Shown: positions 8,790 to 17,448, numbered from the stretch's first letter. The stretch is DNA of 64,000 bases from CANKHA01 sp963731585 (GCA_963731585.1 CAVSWC010000010.1:1-64000), one strand, 5' to 3'. Translations and numbers: made by a program. The notes: generated by a model not told the origin, from the sequence alone.

Positions 8790-10067
8790 TCAGGCGGGCT
8801 CGCGCGCCATCACAAGCGAGACATTCTGCCCGCCGAAGCCGAACGAATTCGAGATCACGTGGGTCACGCGGGCGTCGCGCGCCACGTTGGGCACCACATC
8901 GAGTGGAATCGCCGGGTCCGGCACGTTGTAGTTGATGGTAGGCGGGATGCGCTGGTGCTCGAGCGTCAGCAGGCTGAACACCGCCTCGACCGCCCCGGCA
9001 GCGGAGAGCGTATGGCCCAGCATGGACTTGTTGGATGAAATCGGGATCTGTTTGGCGCGCGCGCCAAACACGCTCATCATGCCGACGCACTCCATCTTGT
9101 CGTTTTCGGAGGTGCCGGTGCCGTGCGGGTTCACGTAGTCAATGTCGTCGGGCGTCAGTCCGGCGTCTGTCAATGCGTTGCTGATGCAGCCGACAATCGG
9201 TTTGCCGTCCGGACTGGAACGCGTGCGGTGGAAGGAATCCGCCATCTCTCCGGCGCCTTCCATCACGCCCAAAATCTTGGCGCCGCGCGCCTGCGCCGAC
9301 TCCAGGCTTTCCAGCACCAAAGCGCCGGCGCCCTCGGCCATGACAAAGCCGTCGCGGTTTTTGGAGAAAGGTTTGGCAGCACCTTGCGGCGGATCATTCG
9401 AAGTCGACAGCGCCGAAAGGAGCGAGAAGCGCACCAGCGATTCCGCATTGATCGAGCCGTCACTCGCGATGCACAGCGCTGCGTCGGTTTCCCCGCGGCG
9501 GATCGCTTCGATGCCGAGCTGAAGGGCGCTGGCGCCGGAAGCGCAGGCGGTGGAAAGCGAGATTGGCGAGCCTTTGGTGCCGAACCGGTCCGCCAGGTGA
9601 TCAGCCACCGAGCCGAACAGGAAGCGTTCGTGATAGGGCGCAAATTGACTGCCGCCGCACACGCGCAGCAACTCGTCATAGCCGCATGCCTCCTGATTAA
9701 GCGTGGCGGCAATCTCGATGCGCTGTGCCCATTCCAGCTCCACCGGCGGCATGGCCAGAAACAGCGGGCCGGGGAAATCGCCGCGCGAGCCGATGCTCGA
9801 TTGCGTGATCGCTTCCTCCGCCGCCGTGGCGGCAAGGGTCTCAGTGAGCGAGGGGGCGCAGAAAGGCTCGACCGGCAGGAAATCGACCGAGCCGGCGATT
9901 TTGGTTTTCAGATTGTCGGTGGCGAACCGGGTGATCGCGTGGATGCCTGATTCGCCCGCGGTCAGCCGCGCCCAATTGTCGGCCTTGCCCGCGCCCAGCG
10001 AGGTGACGACGCCGAGCCCGGTGACGACGACGACCGGCCGGCCGGCCTTATCGGTTTTTGCTGACAT
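8790..10067 (-). CDS. fabF1XL: Beta-ketoacyl-ACP synthase FabF1XL (catalytically complete)
   Basis: KAS II type condensing enzyme of 425 residues. The thiolase-fold triad is present: Cys175 in LSTACASGAS, His315 in VNPHGTGTS, and His352 with Lys347 in SSNKSMLGHTL. The C-terminus SNSFGFGGQNVSLVM is typical. It should elongate acyl chains on AcpXL during synthesis of the very long lipid A acyl chain. Its start is 16 nt from the stop of fabF2XL. It is the intact partner of that paralogue, which lacks the catalytic residues. Confidence 0.93.
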   Translation of the reverse strand: MSAKTDKAGRPVVVVTGLGVVTSLGAGKADNWARLTAGESGIHAITRFATDNLKTKIAGSVDFLPVEPFCAPSLTETLAATAAEEAITQSSIGSRGDFPGPLFLAMPPVELEWAQRIEIAATLNQEACGYDELLRVCGGSQFAPYHERFLFGSVADHLADRFGTKGSPISLSTACASGASALQLGIEAIRRGETDAALCIASDGSINAESLVRFSLLSALSTSNDPPQGAAKPFSKNRDGFVMAEGAGALVLESLESAQARGAKILGVMEGAGEMADSFHRTRSSPDGKPIVGCISNALTDAGLTPDDIDYVNPHGTGTSENDKMECVGMMSVFGARAKQIPISSNKSMLGHTLSAAGAVEAVFSLLTLEHQRIPPTINYNVPDPAIPLDVVPNVARDARVTHVISNSFGFGGQNVSLVMAREPA

Positions 10068-10082
10068 TCTTAGGCTCTCCCT

Positions 10083-11276
10083 TCAGGCCGCCGCTTCGAC
10101 CAGCGCCAGGCCTTCACCCCGCCAATGCCCCACGCCCGTGACGACCACCTGTGTGATAGCCGTATCTGTGGGCGATTCGACCCCGGATTTATCCCCCGGA
10201 GGGAACAGCTTACCACGGCCGACCACCGTCGCGGCGAGCGCGATATTCATCGGAAATTGCGGCTCCATTGCATGACCAAGATAAGTACCGGTGGCGCGAA
10301 TGGGAGCCTTGATCTGGTCGGCGAGGAAACTGCGCTCCTCGCCGGTGGCCGGCTCCGCGCCGCTTGCCCCGGAAAGCACGGCAAAATGCCCTGGCCGCAG
10401 GCGCTGCGTCATGCCTTCCCACAACCGCTGGAGCGCGCCGGCGACGGTTCCCGGCTGCCGCTTTGAGCGGTCGGAGACGACCGACGACAGCTGCGCCAGC
10501 GCCTTGGCGCCGCGCGCTTGCGCGTGGGCGCGCGATTCCAGAACCAGAAAGGCTCCCATTGAGCCCAAAGCGAATCCGCCGCCTGGCCCGCGCTCCCACA
10601 CCGGCGCGAACTTGTCCTTCAAATTGCAGCGGCCGAACTCGTAGAGCATCAACAGGTCGCGACGCTCCCCGTTATGCGCGCCGCCGACCAGCACGATATC
10701 GCTTTGTCCGGCATTGATGCGCGCGACCGCGATGCGCACCGCGTCGACACCGGAGGCTTCCTCCCCCATGAAGGTGCGTGAGGATCCGGTGACGCCATGC
10801 ACGATAGAGATATTGCCGGCCAGAAGATTGGAGAGTTGCGCCAGGAACAGGGTGGGGCGCAGGTCATTCATCAGCCGCTCGTTGAGAAAGGAGTCGGGCG
10901 AGGGCGCCGTCCGACGGCCGCTCAGGATCGCGCTGTCCACCGACAGATCACGCTCACCGCCGCCGGCAGCGACGATCATGTCCATTTTCGCCAGCAGATC
11001 GGCATTGCCCTTGGCGCTCGCCGACTCCAGCGCCAGTCCGGCGGCATAGGTGCCGATGCGCTGCCACGGCTCCATCTGCCGCTGGTCGCCCTTTTTTGGA
11101 ATCTGCCGGTCGTAGTCGAGCGGCGCGATCGGATGCACGATATAAGGAGCGAATGTCGTCTTATCGGCGCGCGGTTGCGCGCTCGACAGCGCCTGCCAAT
11201 GCGCCTCCGCTCCTTCACCCAGACAAGAGACGATGCCGATGCCGGTGATCAGCGCCTCGCGGCGGTTGTCAGCCAT
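10083..11276 (-). CDS. fabF2XL: Beta-ketoacyl synthase-like protein FabF2XL lacking catalytic residues
   Basis: KAS-family fold of about 397 residues starting GIGIVSCLGEGAEAHW. The position of the nucleophile Cys reads NISIVHGVTGSSRTF, so Cys is absent. The first catalytic His motif (PHGTGT) is replaced by SGASGAEPATGEE. LGH of the second is kept (GTYLGHAMEP), but the Lys is not. The protein therefore probably does not condense by itself. By analogy with KS-beta/chain-length factors it may pair with FabF1XL; that is inference. ATG 11276 overlaps the fabZXL stop by 8 nt; ATG 11282 is also possible. It is a conserved member of the rhizobial VLCFA cluster. Confidence 0.88.
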   Translation of the reverse strand: MADNRREALITGIGIVSCLGEGAEAHWQALSSAQPRADKTTFAPYIVHPIAPLDYDRQIPKKGDQRQMEPWQRIGTYAAGLALESASAKGNADLLAKMDMIVAAGGGERDLSVDSAILSGRRTAPSPDSFLNERLMNDLRPTLFLAQLSNLLAGNISIVHGVTGSSRTFMGEEASGVDAVRIAVARINAGQSDIVLVGGAHNGERRDLLMLYEFGRCNLKDKFAPVWERGPGGGFALGSMGAFLVLESRAHAQARGAKALAQLSSVVSDRSKRQPGTVAGALQRLWEGMTQRLRPGHFAVLSGASGAEPATGEERSFLADQIKAPIRATGTYLGHAMEPQFPMNIALAATVVGRGKLFPPGDKSGVESPTDTAITQVVVTGVGHWRGEGLALVEAAA

Positions 11277-11742
11277 CGGCAATCGCTCCCATGGGGAATT
11301 GCAGGCGCTCGGCTTCTTTCTGCATGTAAGTCTTCAGGTCCGGCGCAGGAAAGTTCACGACACGGAAAGTGATCTCGCAATCACAGGTGATTTTGCCGTC
11401 GACGCGGATCTCGGCCTGCGCCACCGCAAAACCGGAGCCTTCGTGCTCGAGCTTCGCTGAAGCGGAGAGCGTCGTCCCGGGCGGGACGAAAGTGCGCAAT
11501 TTCGCTTCCTTGAACGCGGCCAGGAACGGCATGCGTTCGAATTTCGTCGAAGCGATGATAAGCCAACCCGAGGTCTGCGCCATCGTCTCCAGCAGCAGCA
11601 CGCCTGGCATCAGGGGATAGCCGGGAAAATGACCCTGGAAGATGCTGCTTTCGAGTGGGACGGTCGCTTCGGTCCGGATGGTGCGGTTGGCCATATCCAG
11701 TTCGACGATGCGGTCGAGCAGCTGGAAATATTCGAGACGCAT
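11269..11742 (-). CDS. fabZXL: 3-hydroxyacyl-ACP dehydratase of the lipid A VLCFA cluster
   Basis: Hot-dog-fold dehydratase of 157 residues. The catalytic His38 is in FQGHFPGYPLMPG and Glu52 in LLLETMAQTSGW, matching the FabZ active site. It should dehydrate 3-hydroxyacyl-AcpXL intermediates during elongation of the very long chain. It follows acpXL after 9 nt and overlaps fabF2XL. It is distinct from the housekeeping FabZ, which normally sits in the lpxD-fabZ-lpxA cluster. Confidence 0.93.
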   Translation of the reverse strand: MRLEYFQLLDRIVELDMANRTIRTEATVPLESSIFQGHFPGYPLMPGVLLLETMAQTSGWLIIASTKFERMPFLAAFKEAKLRTFVPPGTTLSASAKLEHEGSGFAVAQAEIRVDGKITCDCEITFRVVNFPAPDLKTYMQKEAERLQFPMGAIADG

Positions 11743-11751
11743 CCGATTGAT

Positions 11752-12033
11752 TCACGCGCCTTTCGCAGCGACCAACTCATCGATGCGCGCGCAGAGATTC
11801 TTCATGACGAAGTATTGCTCAGTGGTGGCTTTGCCGTCGTTCACTTCCTGCGTCCATTGCTCGAGCGGGAGCTTGATGCCAAAGGCCTTGTCGATGGCAA
11901 AGGCGATGTCAAGGAAGTCCAGGCTGTCGATTCCCAAATCGTCAATGGCGTGGCTCTCCGGGGTGATCGTCTCGATCGGTATATCGCAGGTCTCAGCGAT
12001 AATCTTAGCCACGGTGTCAAACGTCGAAGACAT
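11752..12033 (-). CDS. acpXL: Acyl carrier protein AcpXL
   Basis: Specialised acyl carrier protein of 93 residues that carries the growing very long chain. The phosphopantetheine attachment Ser37 is in DDLGIDSLDFLDI. The stretch AIDKAFGIKLPLEQW and the C-terminus NLCARIDELVAAKG match AcpXL rather than general AcpP. I chose ATG 12033 (MSSTFDTVAKII), which matches the usual AcpXL N-terminus; an in-frame start at 12069 would add 12 atypical residues. It is the first gene of the cassette that ends in lpxXL. Confidence 0.95.
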   Translation of the reverse strand: MSSTFDTVAKIIAETCDIPIETITPESHAIDDLGIDSLDFLDIAFAIDKAFGIKLPLEQWTQEVNDGKATTEQYFVMKNLCARIDELVAAKGA

Positions 12034-12397
12034 GTAAATCTCTGATGGGAAAGGAGTTTCGTAAAGCACGGCAGATGGATTTTCCGCCTAATGGCAGGAC
12101 TTGTCCGGACCGGTTGATCCCCGCGAGGTCGAGTGCCCGTATATCGAAGAGACCCAAGGAGTTCAATGGCGGGCGGAGCGTTGCCGTTCTGCCGCACTGG
12201 AGCCGAAATGTGCTTCCGGCCCCCTTCACCAAGCTATCGCTGTCGGGGATATATGGCGCTCGCGACGGGGGTGATCGAGAGCGGGCTAAATGGAGCGGGG
12301 CTGCGGTAACTTCCCTCAATCAGCGCCCATGTGTCGGTAATCCGGGCTGTGTCGCTCCGATTATGGCGAATTGTCCCGAAACCGTAGGGGAATAGTC
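12034..12397. other. Intergenic region upstream of acpXL and the RlpA-like gene
   Basis: This stretch separates the divergent acpXL and RlpA-like genes and should hold both promoters. I see no EcfG-type GGAAC box in it, no tRNA and no convincing small gene. An open frame at 12045-12395 has no family resemblance and no ribosome site that I trust. Confidence 0.5.
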
Positions 12398-12799
12398 GTG
12401 CATAGAATTTTGAGCGGGATTATTGCCACTTCCGTTTTTCTTGTTCTCGTGGAAACAGCACCCGCCGCGCAGATCGCAAAAAAACAGATACCGAAGCTGC
12501 CTGCGCCGTCGCTCACCGGCATCGCCTCGGTTTATAAGTACAAAGCGCCGCGCCGAAGCGCGAGCGGCGAAATCCTCAATTTCAGGAGCCTCATCGCAGC
12601 GCATCGTACATTCCGCTTTGGAACCCAGGTCCGCGTCACCAATCGAAGGAATGGAAAATCGGTGGTGGTCCGCATCATCGACCGCGGACCCTTCATTCGC
12701 GGACGCGTGATTGACCTGTCACCCGCAGCTGCGCGCGAGATTGGCTTGGGCTGGGGACTCGCCCCCGTCACGCTCGCAGTGGTGGCCAACAAAGCCTGA
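12398..12799 (+). CDS. RlpA-like double-psi beta-barrel protein, exported
   Basis: Protein of 133 residues with an N-terminal signal peptide (about residues 1-25, ending AAQ) and one RlpA-type DPBB domain: GIASVYKYKAPRRSASGE, then RFGTQVRVTNRRNGKSVVVRIIDRGPF and GRVIDLSPAAAREIG. RlpA proteins bind or cleave denuded peptidoglycan glycans. There is no SPOR domain, so septal targeting is not indicated. The start chosen is GTG 12398 because AGGGGA lies 6 nt upstream; TTG 12371 is the alternative. It is single and divergent from acpXL. Confidence 0.85.
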   Translation: MHRILSGIIATSVFLVLVETAPAAQIAKKQIPKLPAPSLTGIASVYKYKAPRRSASGEILNFRSLIAAHRTFRFGTQVRVTNRRNGKSVVVRIIDRGPFIRGRVIDLSPAAAREIGLGWGLAPVTLAVVANKA

Positions 12800-12812
12800 G
12801 CGGCAAGCCGGT

Positions 12813-13145
12813 TCAGCGAATAAGCGCATCGATTTCGGCGCAATTCTTCCGGCCTGAGAACGCGCAGTCCTGATTCTTTTGCAAGAGGGCGAACTGCTCG
12901 GCGAGCCAGATTCCGGCGAGCGTCAACACCACGATGAATGCAAAAGCTGCGGCGTTGATGATCATGCGGCGGCCATAGTCGTCGGCCTCCGTACCCCGCT
13001 CGTATTTTCGCAGGTCGTCGACTTCGGCGCTAAGGTCAGTCTGGCCGACTTCCTTTCGCGGCTTTCCCTTCCTCCCGGAGGTCCGGGTGGGAAACAGCAC
13101 GATTCGACCGCTCTCCTGTTCCTGTGTTTCGTGTTGTGACGGCAT
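12813..13145 (-). CDS. Small single-pass membrane protein of unknown function
   Basis: 110 residues. The first 60 are charged and polar (EVGQTDLSAEVDDLRKYERG). One membrane segment follows at about 62-84 (IINAAAFAFIVVLTLAGIWLAE), then a short tail with two Cys (QDCAFSGRKNC) that would lie in the periplasm. I do not recognise a named family, though the pattern recurs in alphaproteobacterial hypothetical proteins. It converges with the RlpA-like gene. The two tail cysteines could form a disulfide. Confidence 0.6.
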   Translation of the reverse strand: MPSQHETQEQESGRIVLFPTRTSGRKGKPRKEVGQTDLSAEVDDLRKYERGTEADDYGRRMIINAAAFAFIVVLTLAGIWLAEQFALLQKNQDCAFSGRKNCAEIDALIR

Positions 13146-13390
13146 GTGTCAATCCACGCGGTTCGGTAGCGCAGGATAGCACGGCTCGGTGTCGCATTAC
13201 TCCCACCGTCCGACCCAAAATATCGTTCACCTGGGGTGGAGTCTCGCCTTGCTTTCCGGGATGGAGCATTCCAAACAGACGGAACCGACGACCACGTGGT
13301 AGCGCATTGGCGAGGTTGCCTCTCCGCCTTTAAGCAGCATCCGCCGGCCTTGTTTGAGCCGCACGGCCGGTGGTGGTTCAGATCGCCGGC

Positions 13391-13852
13391 CTAGCTTTTC
13401 GCTTTCCGCCGGTTGAGGTGATCGCGCGCTGTTTCCGCCTGTTTCCTGAACTGGTCGTGGAGGGCTTCCAGTTCATCATCCGAAAGGTCTTCAAGCGTGG
13501 CAAACTTATTGGGCACGCCTTTCAGGGCCAGGATCAGCTCAGCCAGTTTCAATTGGATCGCCATGGTGTCGCGGTATTGGGTGTTCTGAATCAAAAATAC
13601 CATCAAAAACGTGACGATTGTGGTGCCGGTGTTGATGACGAGCTGCCAGGTGTCGCTGAAACTGAAAATGGGGCCCGTGACCGCCCACAGGACGATGACC
13701 GTGACTGCAAGCAAAAAGGTCCCGGGGCGCCCAGTGACCCAGGCCATCGTCTGCGAAAACCAGCTGAACCACTCCTGGACCTTGTTGCCCTGGGAAGGCG
13801 AGGCGCCGTCGGAATTGCGCGGACGCTTTGGGCCTTTCTTTTTGCGGGCCAT
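13391..13852 (-). CDS. Low-affinity iron permease family protein (PF04120-like)
   Basis: 153-residue membrane protein with a basic N-terminus (MARKKKGPKRPRNSD), membrane segments around 45-63 and 70-92, and the family hallmark FLIQNTQYRDTMAIQLKLAELI, followed by a coiled, acidic C-terminus (LEDLSDDELEAL). This family is named after a yeast low-affinity iron transporter, but transport has not been shown for the bacterial members. An EcfG-type promoter (13944-13968, minus) precedes it, back to back with the promoter of the DUF892 gene, so it is probably stress-induced. Confidence 0.85.
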   Translation of the reverse strand: MARKKKGPKRPRNSDGASPSQGNKVQEWFSWFSQTMAWVTGRPGTFLLAVTVIVLWAVTGPIFSFSDTWQLVINTGTTIVTFLMVFLIQNTQYRDTMAIQLKLAELILALKGVPNKFATLEDLSDDELEALHDQFRKQAETARDHLNRRKAKS

Positions 13853-13943
13853 GAATGATCTCCGTCAGAAATCCCCTAAATAAACTTCTCTGCCCAAAGC
13901 CTTATGCCCGCGCCCGCATAGCAACGAGAGGACTCCCCGGCCT

Positions 13944-13968
13944 AACGCCTTTGAATATCTTGCGTTCC
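13944..13968 (-). promoter_or_regulatory. EcfG-type promoter for the PF04120 gene
   Basis: On the minus strand, GGAAC (13968-13964), 16 nt, CGTT (13947-13944): an exact match to the alphaproteobacterial GSR consensus. It lies about 91 nt upstream of ATG 13852. It is arranged divergently, 15 nt from the plus-strand EcfG site at 13984. Confidence 0.75.
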
Positions 13969-13983
13969 GCCTAGGCACTAACC

Positions 13984-14008
13984 GGAACCCGGCTAAAGAT
14001 TGGGCGTT
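13984..14008 (+). promoter_or_regulatory. EcfG-type promoter for the DUF892 gene
   Basis: GGAAC at 13984-13988, 16 nt spacer, CGTT at 14005-14008: an exact consensus match on the plus strand. It is 64 nt upstream of ATG 14073, a normal leader length. Confidence 0.8.
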
Positions 14009-14072
14009 GCTCTTGCGGTCGCAAACAAGCGCGCCTGCTTGCCATTTCGCGCCAACCCTCGGAGAAGAACTC

Positions 14073-14561
14073 ATGAAAACCCTAGAAGACCTCCTATACG
14101 GCTTGCTACAGGATGTTTATTACGCCGAGAAGCAGCTGCTGAAGGCCCTGCCGAAAATGGCCAAACAGGCTTCCAACCAGGAACTGTCGCGGGCATTTGT
14201 TACACACCGCGACCAGACCGAAGGGCAGATCGGACGACTGGAGCAGGCCTTCGAGATGCTCGAAAAGAAGCCAAGGGGCAAAAAATGTGACGCCATCCTC
14301 GGTATCCTCCAGGAAGGCAAGGAAGTCATGGAGGAGGTCGAAGACGAGGAGGCCCTGGACGCGGGCCTGATCGGTGCCGCGCAGGCTGTCGAACATTATG
14401 AGATTGCCCGCTATGGCACGCTCTGCGCATGGGCGAAACAGGTCGGCAAACCGCAAATCGCCCGCCTCTTGCACCAGACTTTAGAAGAGGAAAAACAGAC
14501 CGACGAGCTTTTGACCCGGATCGCCGAAAAGTCAGTCAACAAGGAGGCGATGACGGCCTAA
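14073..14561 (+). CDS. Ferritin-like DUF892 protein (YciE/YciF family)
   Basis: 162 residues, all helical, beginning MKTLEDLLYGLLQDVYYAEKQ. Conserved acidic and His residues suited to a di-metal centre occur in the four-helix bundle (YYAEKQ, HRDQTEGQ, EHYEIARYG, EEEKQTDE). The family is induced by stress in several bacteria, but its reaction is undefined. ATG 14073 is chosen because GGAGAAG precedes it; the open frame extends upstream to 14007 without a ribosome site. A consensus EcfG promoter lies at 13984-14008. Confidence 0.92.
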   Translation: MKTLEDLLYGLLQDVYYAEKQLLKALPKMAKQASNQELSRAFVTHRDQTEGQIGRLEQAFEMLEKKPRGKKCDAILGILQEGKEVMEEVEDEEALDAGLIGAAQAVEHYEIARYGTLCAWAKQVGKPQIARLLHQTLEEEKQTDELLTRIAEKSVNKEAMTA

Positions 14562-14586
14562 CCAGGCCGCGCGCTTCTTACGGGAC

Positions 14587-17253
14587 TTATCTTCGCATTC
14601 GCTGGGCATCGGGGAGCGCCTGTTTGAGCTTCCCGATGCCTTTCCATGGATCGGCGCGCAGGCGTGACAATCGCTGCGGCAGGTTGAGCACCGTGTATTG
14701 GCTTGCCGACTTGAGCGTCTTCAACTCTTCCCAGGCTATCGGCACGGACACCGGCGCGCCCGGGCGAGCGCGGGTGGAATAAGGGGCGACTGCGGTGGCC
14801 TCGCGGCTGTTGCGCAGATAATCCACGAAGATGCGGTTGCCGCGCGCCGATTTCTTGATCGTCGCAGTGAAACGACCGGGCGTATCGGCCGACATTTGCT
14901 CCGCTACGCGGCGGCAGAAATCTTTTGCTTCGTCCCAGGGTGTGGGGCGGATCGGCAGCACCACATGCAAACCCTTACCGCCCGTGGTCTTGAGAAAGGC
15001 CTTTAGTTTTAACTCTTCGAGGCGCTCGCGCACTTCGCGCGCGGCAGCGACGATATCCTTCCAGCCGATGCCTGGACCGGGATCAAGGTCAAAGACGAGC
15101 CTGTCCGCGTGCTCAAGATGATCGATGCTGGAGCCGCGGGCATGGATTTCCAGCACGCCGGCCTGCACCAGGGCGACGACGCCTTCCAGGTCATCCACTG
15201 AGATCGCCTTGTCACCGTCGGGCTCAGTCACAAGATGCAGCCGCTTCTGGTCCACGCCAGCGGATGCATGTTTCTGGAAAAAGCACTCGCCTGCGGCGCC
15301 TTCCGGACAGCGCACCAGTGCAAGCACGCGCCCGGTCACATGCGGCGCCATCCATTTCCATATGCGGGTATAGAAATCGGCGAGGTCCTGCTTAGTCACC
15401 CCGGCGTCTTCCCAATAGACGCGGTCAGGATTGCTCAATGTGACGCCGGAGGTCTGGGGTTTCTTCGCGGCGGCCTTCGCTGCCGCCGTTCGTCGTGGAC
15501 CGTTGCTTGTCACCATGGCTTTGAACTCCCGCACGACTTCCTCGGCGGATTTGTCCTCGCGCAATCCCTGGAAGGAAGCCTGACGCACGCGCTCGCCATG
15601 TGTCCAGCCCCGCAGGTCGACTTCGGCCACAAGCTTCGGCTCGACCCATTTCGCGTTGCGGGCGCGCGTCTCTTCCGTCGGCGCGGTGGCAAAGGGTGGC
15701 TTGTCCCGGCGCAAGGGCTGCAGCTTCGTCCAGAGCTCGCGCGCAATTTTGTGGGTATAGCCGGTCCCGACGCGGCCGGCGTAATGCAGCTTTCCGTCCC
15801 GATTATAGGCAAGGATCAAGGCGCCGATCGCGCGCGGGTCGACGGTCGACGGCGCGTAGCCCGCCACGACGAATTCCTGTCGGTCGGAGCATTTGGCCTT
15901 GACCCAATCGCCGCCGCGCCCGGGACGATAAGGCGCGTTGCGGCGCTTGGAGATGATGCCTTCCAGCCCGATCTTGCACGCATGTTTGAGCAGCGTCGTC
16001 CCGGATTCGGTGAAATGCTCGCTCAGGCGTATTTGGTGAAGATCAGGTCCCGTCAGCAAGTCGGCCAGAGCCTGCTTGCGCGCTTGCAGCGGCACGGCCG
16101 TGAGGTCGTAACCATCGCGGTACAGCAGATCGAAGACGTAGTAGACGAAGTTTTCGCTGTGGCCTTCCTTCAAGTCCTGTTGCAGTTGCGAGAAGGTTGC
16201 GACGCCGTTGTGGTTCTCGGAAACTATTTCGCCATCGAGAATCGCCTGCTCCACCGGCAGCCTCTCCAGTGCCTCCGCGATCGGGGTAAATTTCTCGGTC
16301 CAGTCGAGCGCCTTGCGCGTCAGCAGTCGGACGTCGCCGTTGCCAATCCGCGCCTGCATGCGGTAGCCGTCAAACTTGATTTCATGAAGCCAGTCGGCGC
16401 CGTCCGGCGCGGCGGCGCCGAGAAGTGCCAAAGACGGCGGGACGAAATCGGGCAGGGGAGTAAGGCGCGCGCCCGGGAGCGGATCTACTTTTGCCTTCTT
16501 GGTCTTCGCCTTGCGTTTGCCGGCCTTGGCTTTGCCGAGGCTTTTGCCGTTGTGCGCGCGCGTTGCGGCCTTCGGTTTGGCCTTGGTTGTCCTCTTGGCA
16601 ATCTCCTGCGCCTGCTTCGCGCTGCGCGCCCGTTTTAAGCCGGCAGCATTCTCTTTCACCGAGCGATTGCTGTGCCACACGGCGCCTTCGGCGTTGGCGA
16701 TCTCATCCAGGCTCCGCCCGGTCGCAGCCGAAAGTTTCTCTTCCTCGAGGATGTCAGGGTCTTTGGCGCTGCGGGCAAATTCGTCATCGGATTTGATCAA
16801 GAGCCAATTTTCGCGCTTCTCGCCTGGACGCTTATGCATACGCACGAGATGCCAGCTGCCGTGCAGCTTCGTCCCCTCGAGGCGAAAGTTGAGGTGACCT
16901 TTCTTGTAGCCGCGGTGTGGATCGCCTTCTGGCTTCCAGGTCCCGCGGTCCCAGATCATGACGGTACCGCCGCCGTATTGACCCTGCGGAATCGTGCCCT
17001 CGAATTTGTTGTATTCGATCGGATGGTCTTCCACATGAACCGCGAGCCGCTTTTCACCAGGAACAAGGCTCGGGCCGCGGGTCACCGCCCAGCTCTTCAT
17101 CACGCCGTCGAGTTCAAGCCGCAGATCGTAATGCAGCCGAGTCGCGGCATGCTTCTGGATGACGAAAGCATTGCCCCCGCGCTTTCCGGTTTTGCCGCGC
17201 GGCTCGGGCGTGATCCCGAAGCGACGTTTGGTCCAGTAGGTCTGAAGCGCCAT
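14587..17253 (-). CDS. ligD: Multidomain ATP-dependent DNA ligase D (NHEJ)
   Basis: 888 residues with three domains. First a 3'-phosphoesterase (about 1-190; HYDLRLELDG with His41/Asp43, and HVEDHP). Then a Lys-rich linker (about 205-257). Then the ATP-dependent ligase (about 285-560), with nucleotidyl-acceptor Lys293 in EIKFDGYR. Last a primase-type polymerase (about 590-888; VFDLDPGPG and TTGGKGLHVVLP). LigD seals double-strand breaks together with Ku. No ku gene is in the window. A consensus EcfG promoter is 29 nt upstream of the start, which fits repair of stress-induced or stationary-phase breaks. Confidence 0.96.
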   Translation of the reverse strand: MALQTYWTKRRFGITPEPRGKTGKRGGNAFVIQKHAATRLHYDLRLELDGVMKSWAVTRGPSLVPGEKRLAVHVEDHPIEYNKFEGTIPQGQYGGGTVMIWDRGTWKPEGDPHRGYKKGHLNFRLEGTKLHGSWHLVRMHKRPGEKRENWLLIKSDDEFARSAKDPDILEEEKLSAATGRSLDEIANAEGAVWHSNRSVKENAAGLKRARSAKQAQEIAKRTTKAKPKAATRAHNGKSLGKAKAGKRKAKTKKAKVDPLPGARLTPLPDFVPPSLALLGAAAPDGADWLHEIKFDGYRMQARIGNGDVRLLTRKALDWTEKFTPIAEALERLPVEQAILDGEIVSENHNGVATFSQLQQDLKEGHSENFVYYVFDLLYRDGYDLTAVPLQARKQALADLLTGPDLHQIRLSEHFTESGTTLLKHACKIGLEGIISKRRNAPYRPGRGGDWVKAKCSDRQEFVVAGYAPSTVDPRAIGALILAYNRDGKLHYAGRVGTGYTHKIARELWTKLQPLRRDKPPFATAPTEETRARNAKWVEPKLVAEVDLRGWTHGERVRQASFQGLREDKSAEEVVREFKAMVTSNGPRRTAAAKAAAKKPQTSGVTLSNPDRVYWEDAGVTKQDLADFYTRIWKWMAPHVTGRVLALVRCPEGAAGECFFQKHASAGVDQKRLHLVTEPDGDKAISVDDLEGVVALVQAGVLEIHARGSSIDHLEHADRLVFDLDPGPGIGWKDIVAAAREVRERLEELKLKAFLKTTGGKGLHVVLPIRPTPWDEAKDFCRRVAEQMSADTPGRFTATIKKSARGNRIFVDYLRNSREATAVAPYSTRARPGAPVSVPIAWEELKTLKSASQYTVLNLPQRLSRLRADPWKGIGKLKQALPDAQRMRR

Positions 17254-17282
17254 GAGTCCGTGTCTGATTACAACGAAATTGC

Positions 17283-17308
17283 AACGTCATAGACAAACCT
17301 GAGGTTCC
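17283..17308 (-). promoter_or_regulatory. EcfG-type promoter for ligD
   Basis: On the minus strand, GGAAC (17308-17304), 17 nt, CGTT (17286-17283): a consensus match. The -10 element ends 29 nt before the ligD ATG at 17253. Confidence 0.78.
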
Positions 17309-17448
17309 TCGCGGCGCCCCGCCACCGGAACTATTCGCGGTCGTCTCGCTGTTGCGGGGGCAGTCGCCGACAGTTTCTTGGGCCATGGGAAGAGAAGTGC
17401 AGAAGGGGCCGTCGCGCAAGCCGGGGCCCGTTTGCATTGGGAGGACGA

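Noticed and set aside
12045..12395. Plus-strand open frame of 116 codons between acpXL and the RlpA-like gene
   Set aside because: No family resemblance; it covers the likely divergent promoter region and overlaps the acpXL start region.
13271..13300. GGAAC at about 13280 on the plus strand
   Set aside because: The sequence 16-17 nt further on is GCGC-like, not GTT, and the next gene lies on the other strand.
15235..16638. 467-codon open frame on the plus strand opposite ligD
   Set aside because: It lies antisense to clear LigD domains, has no family motif, and long shadow frames are expected at this GC content.
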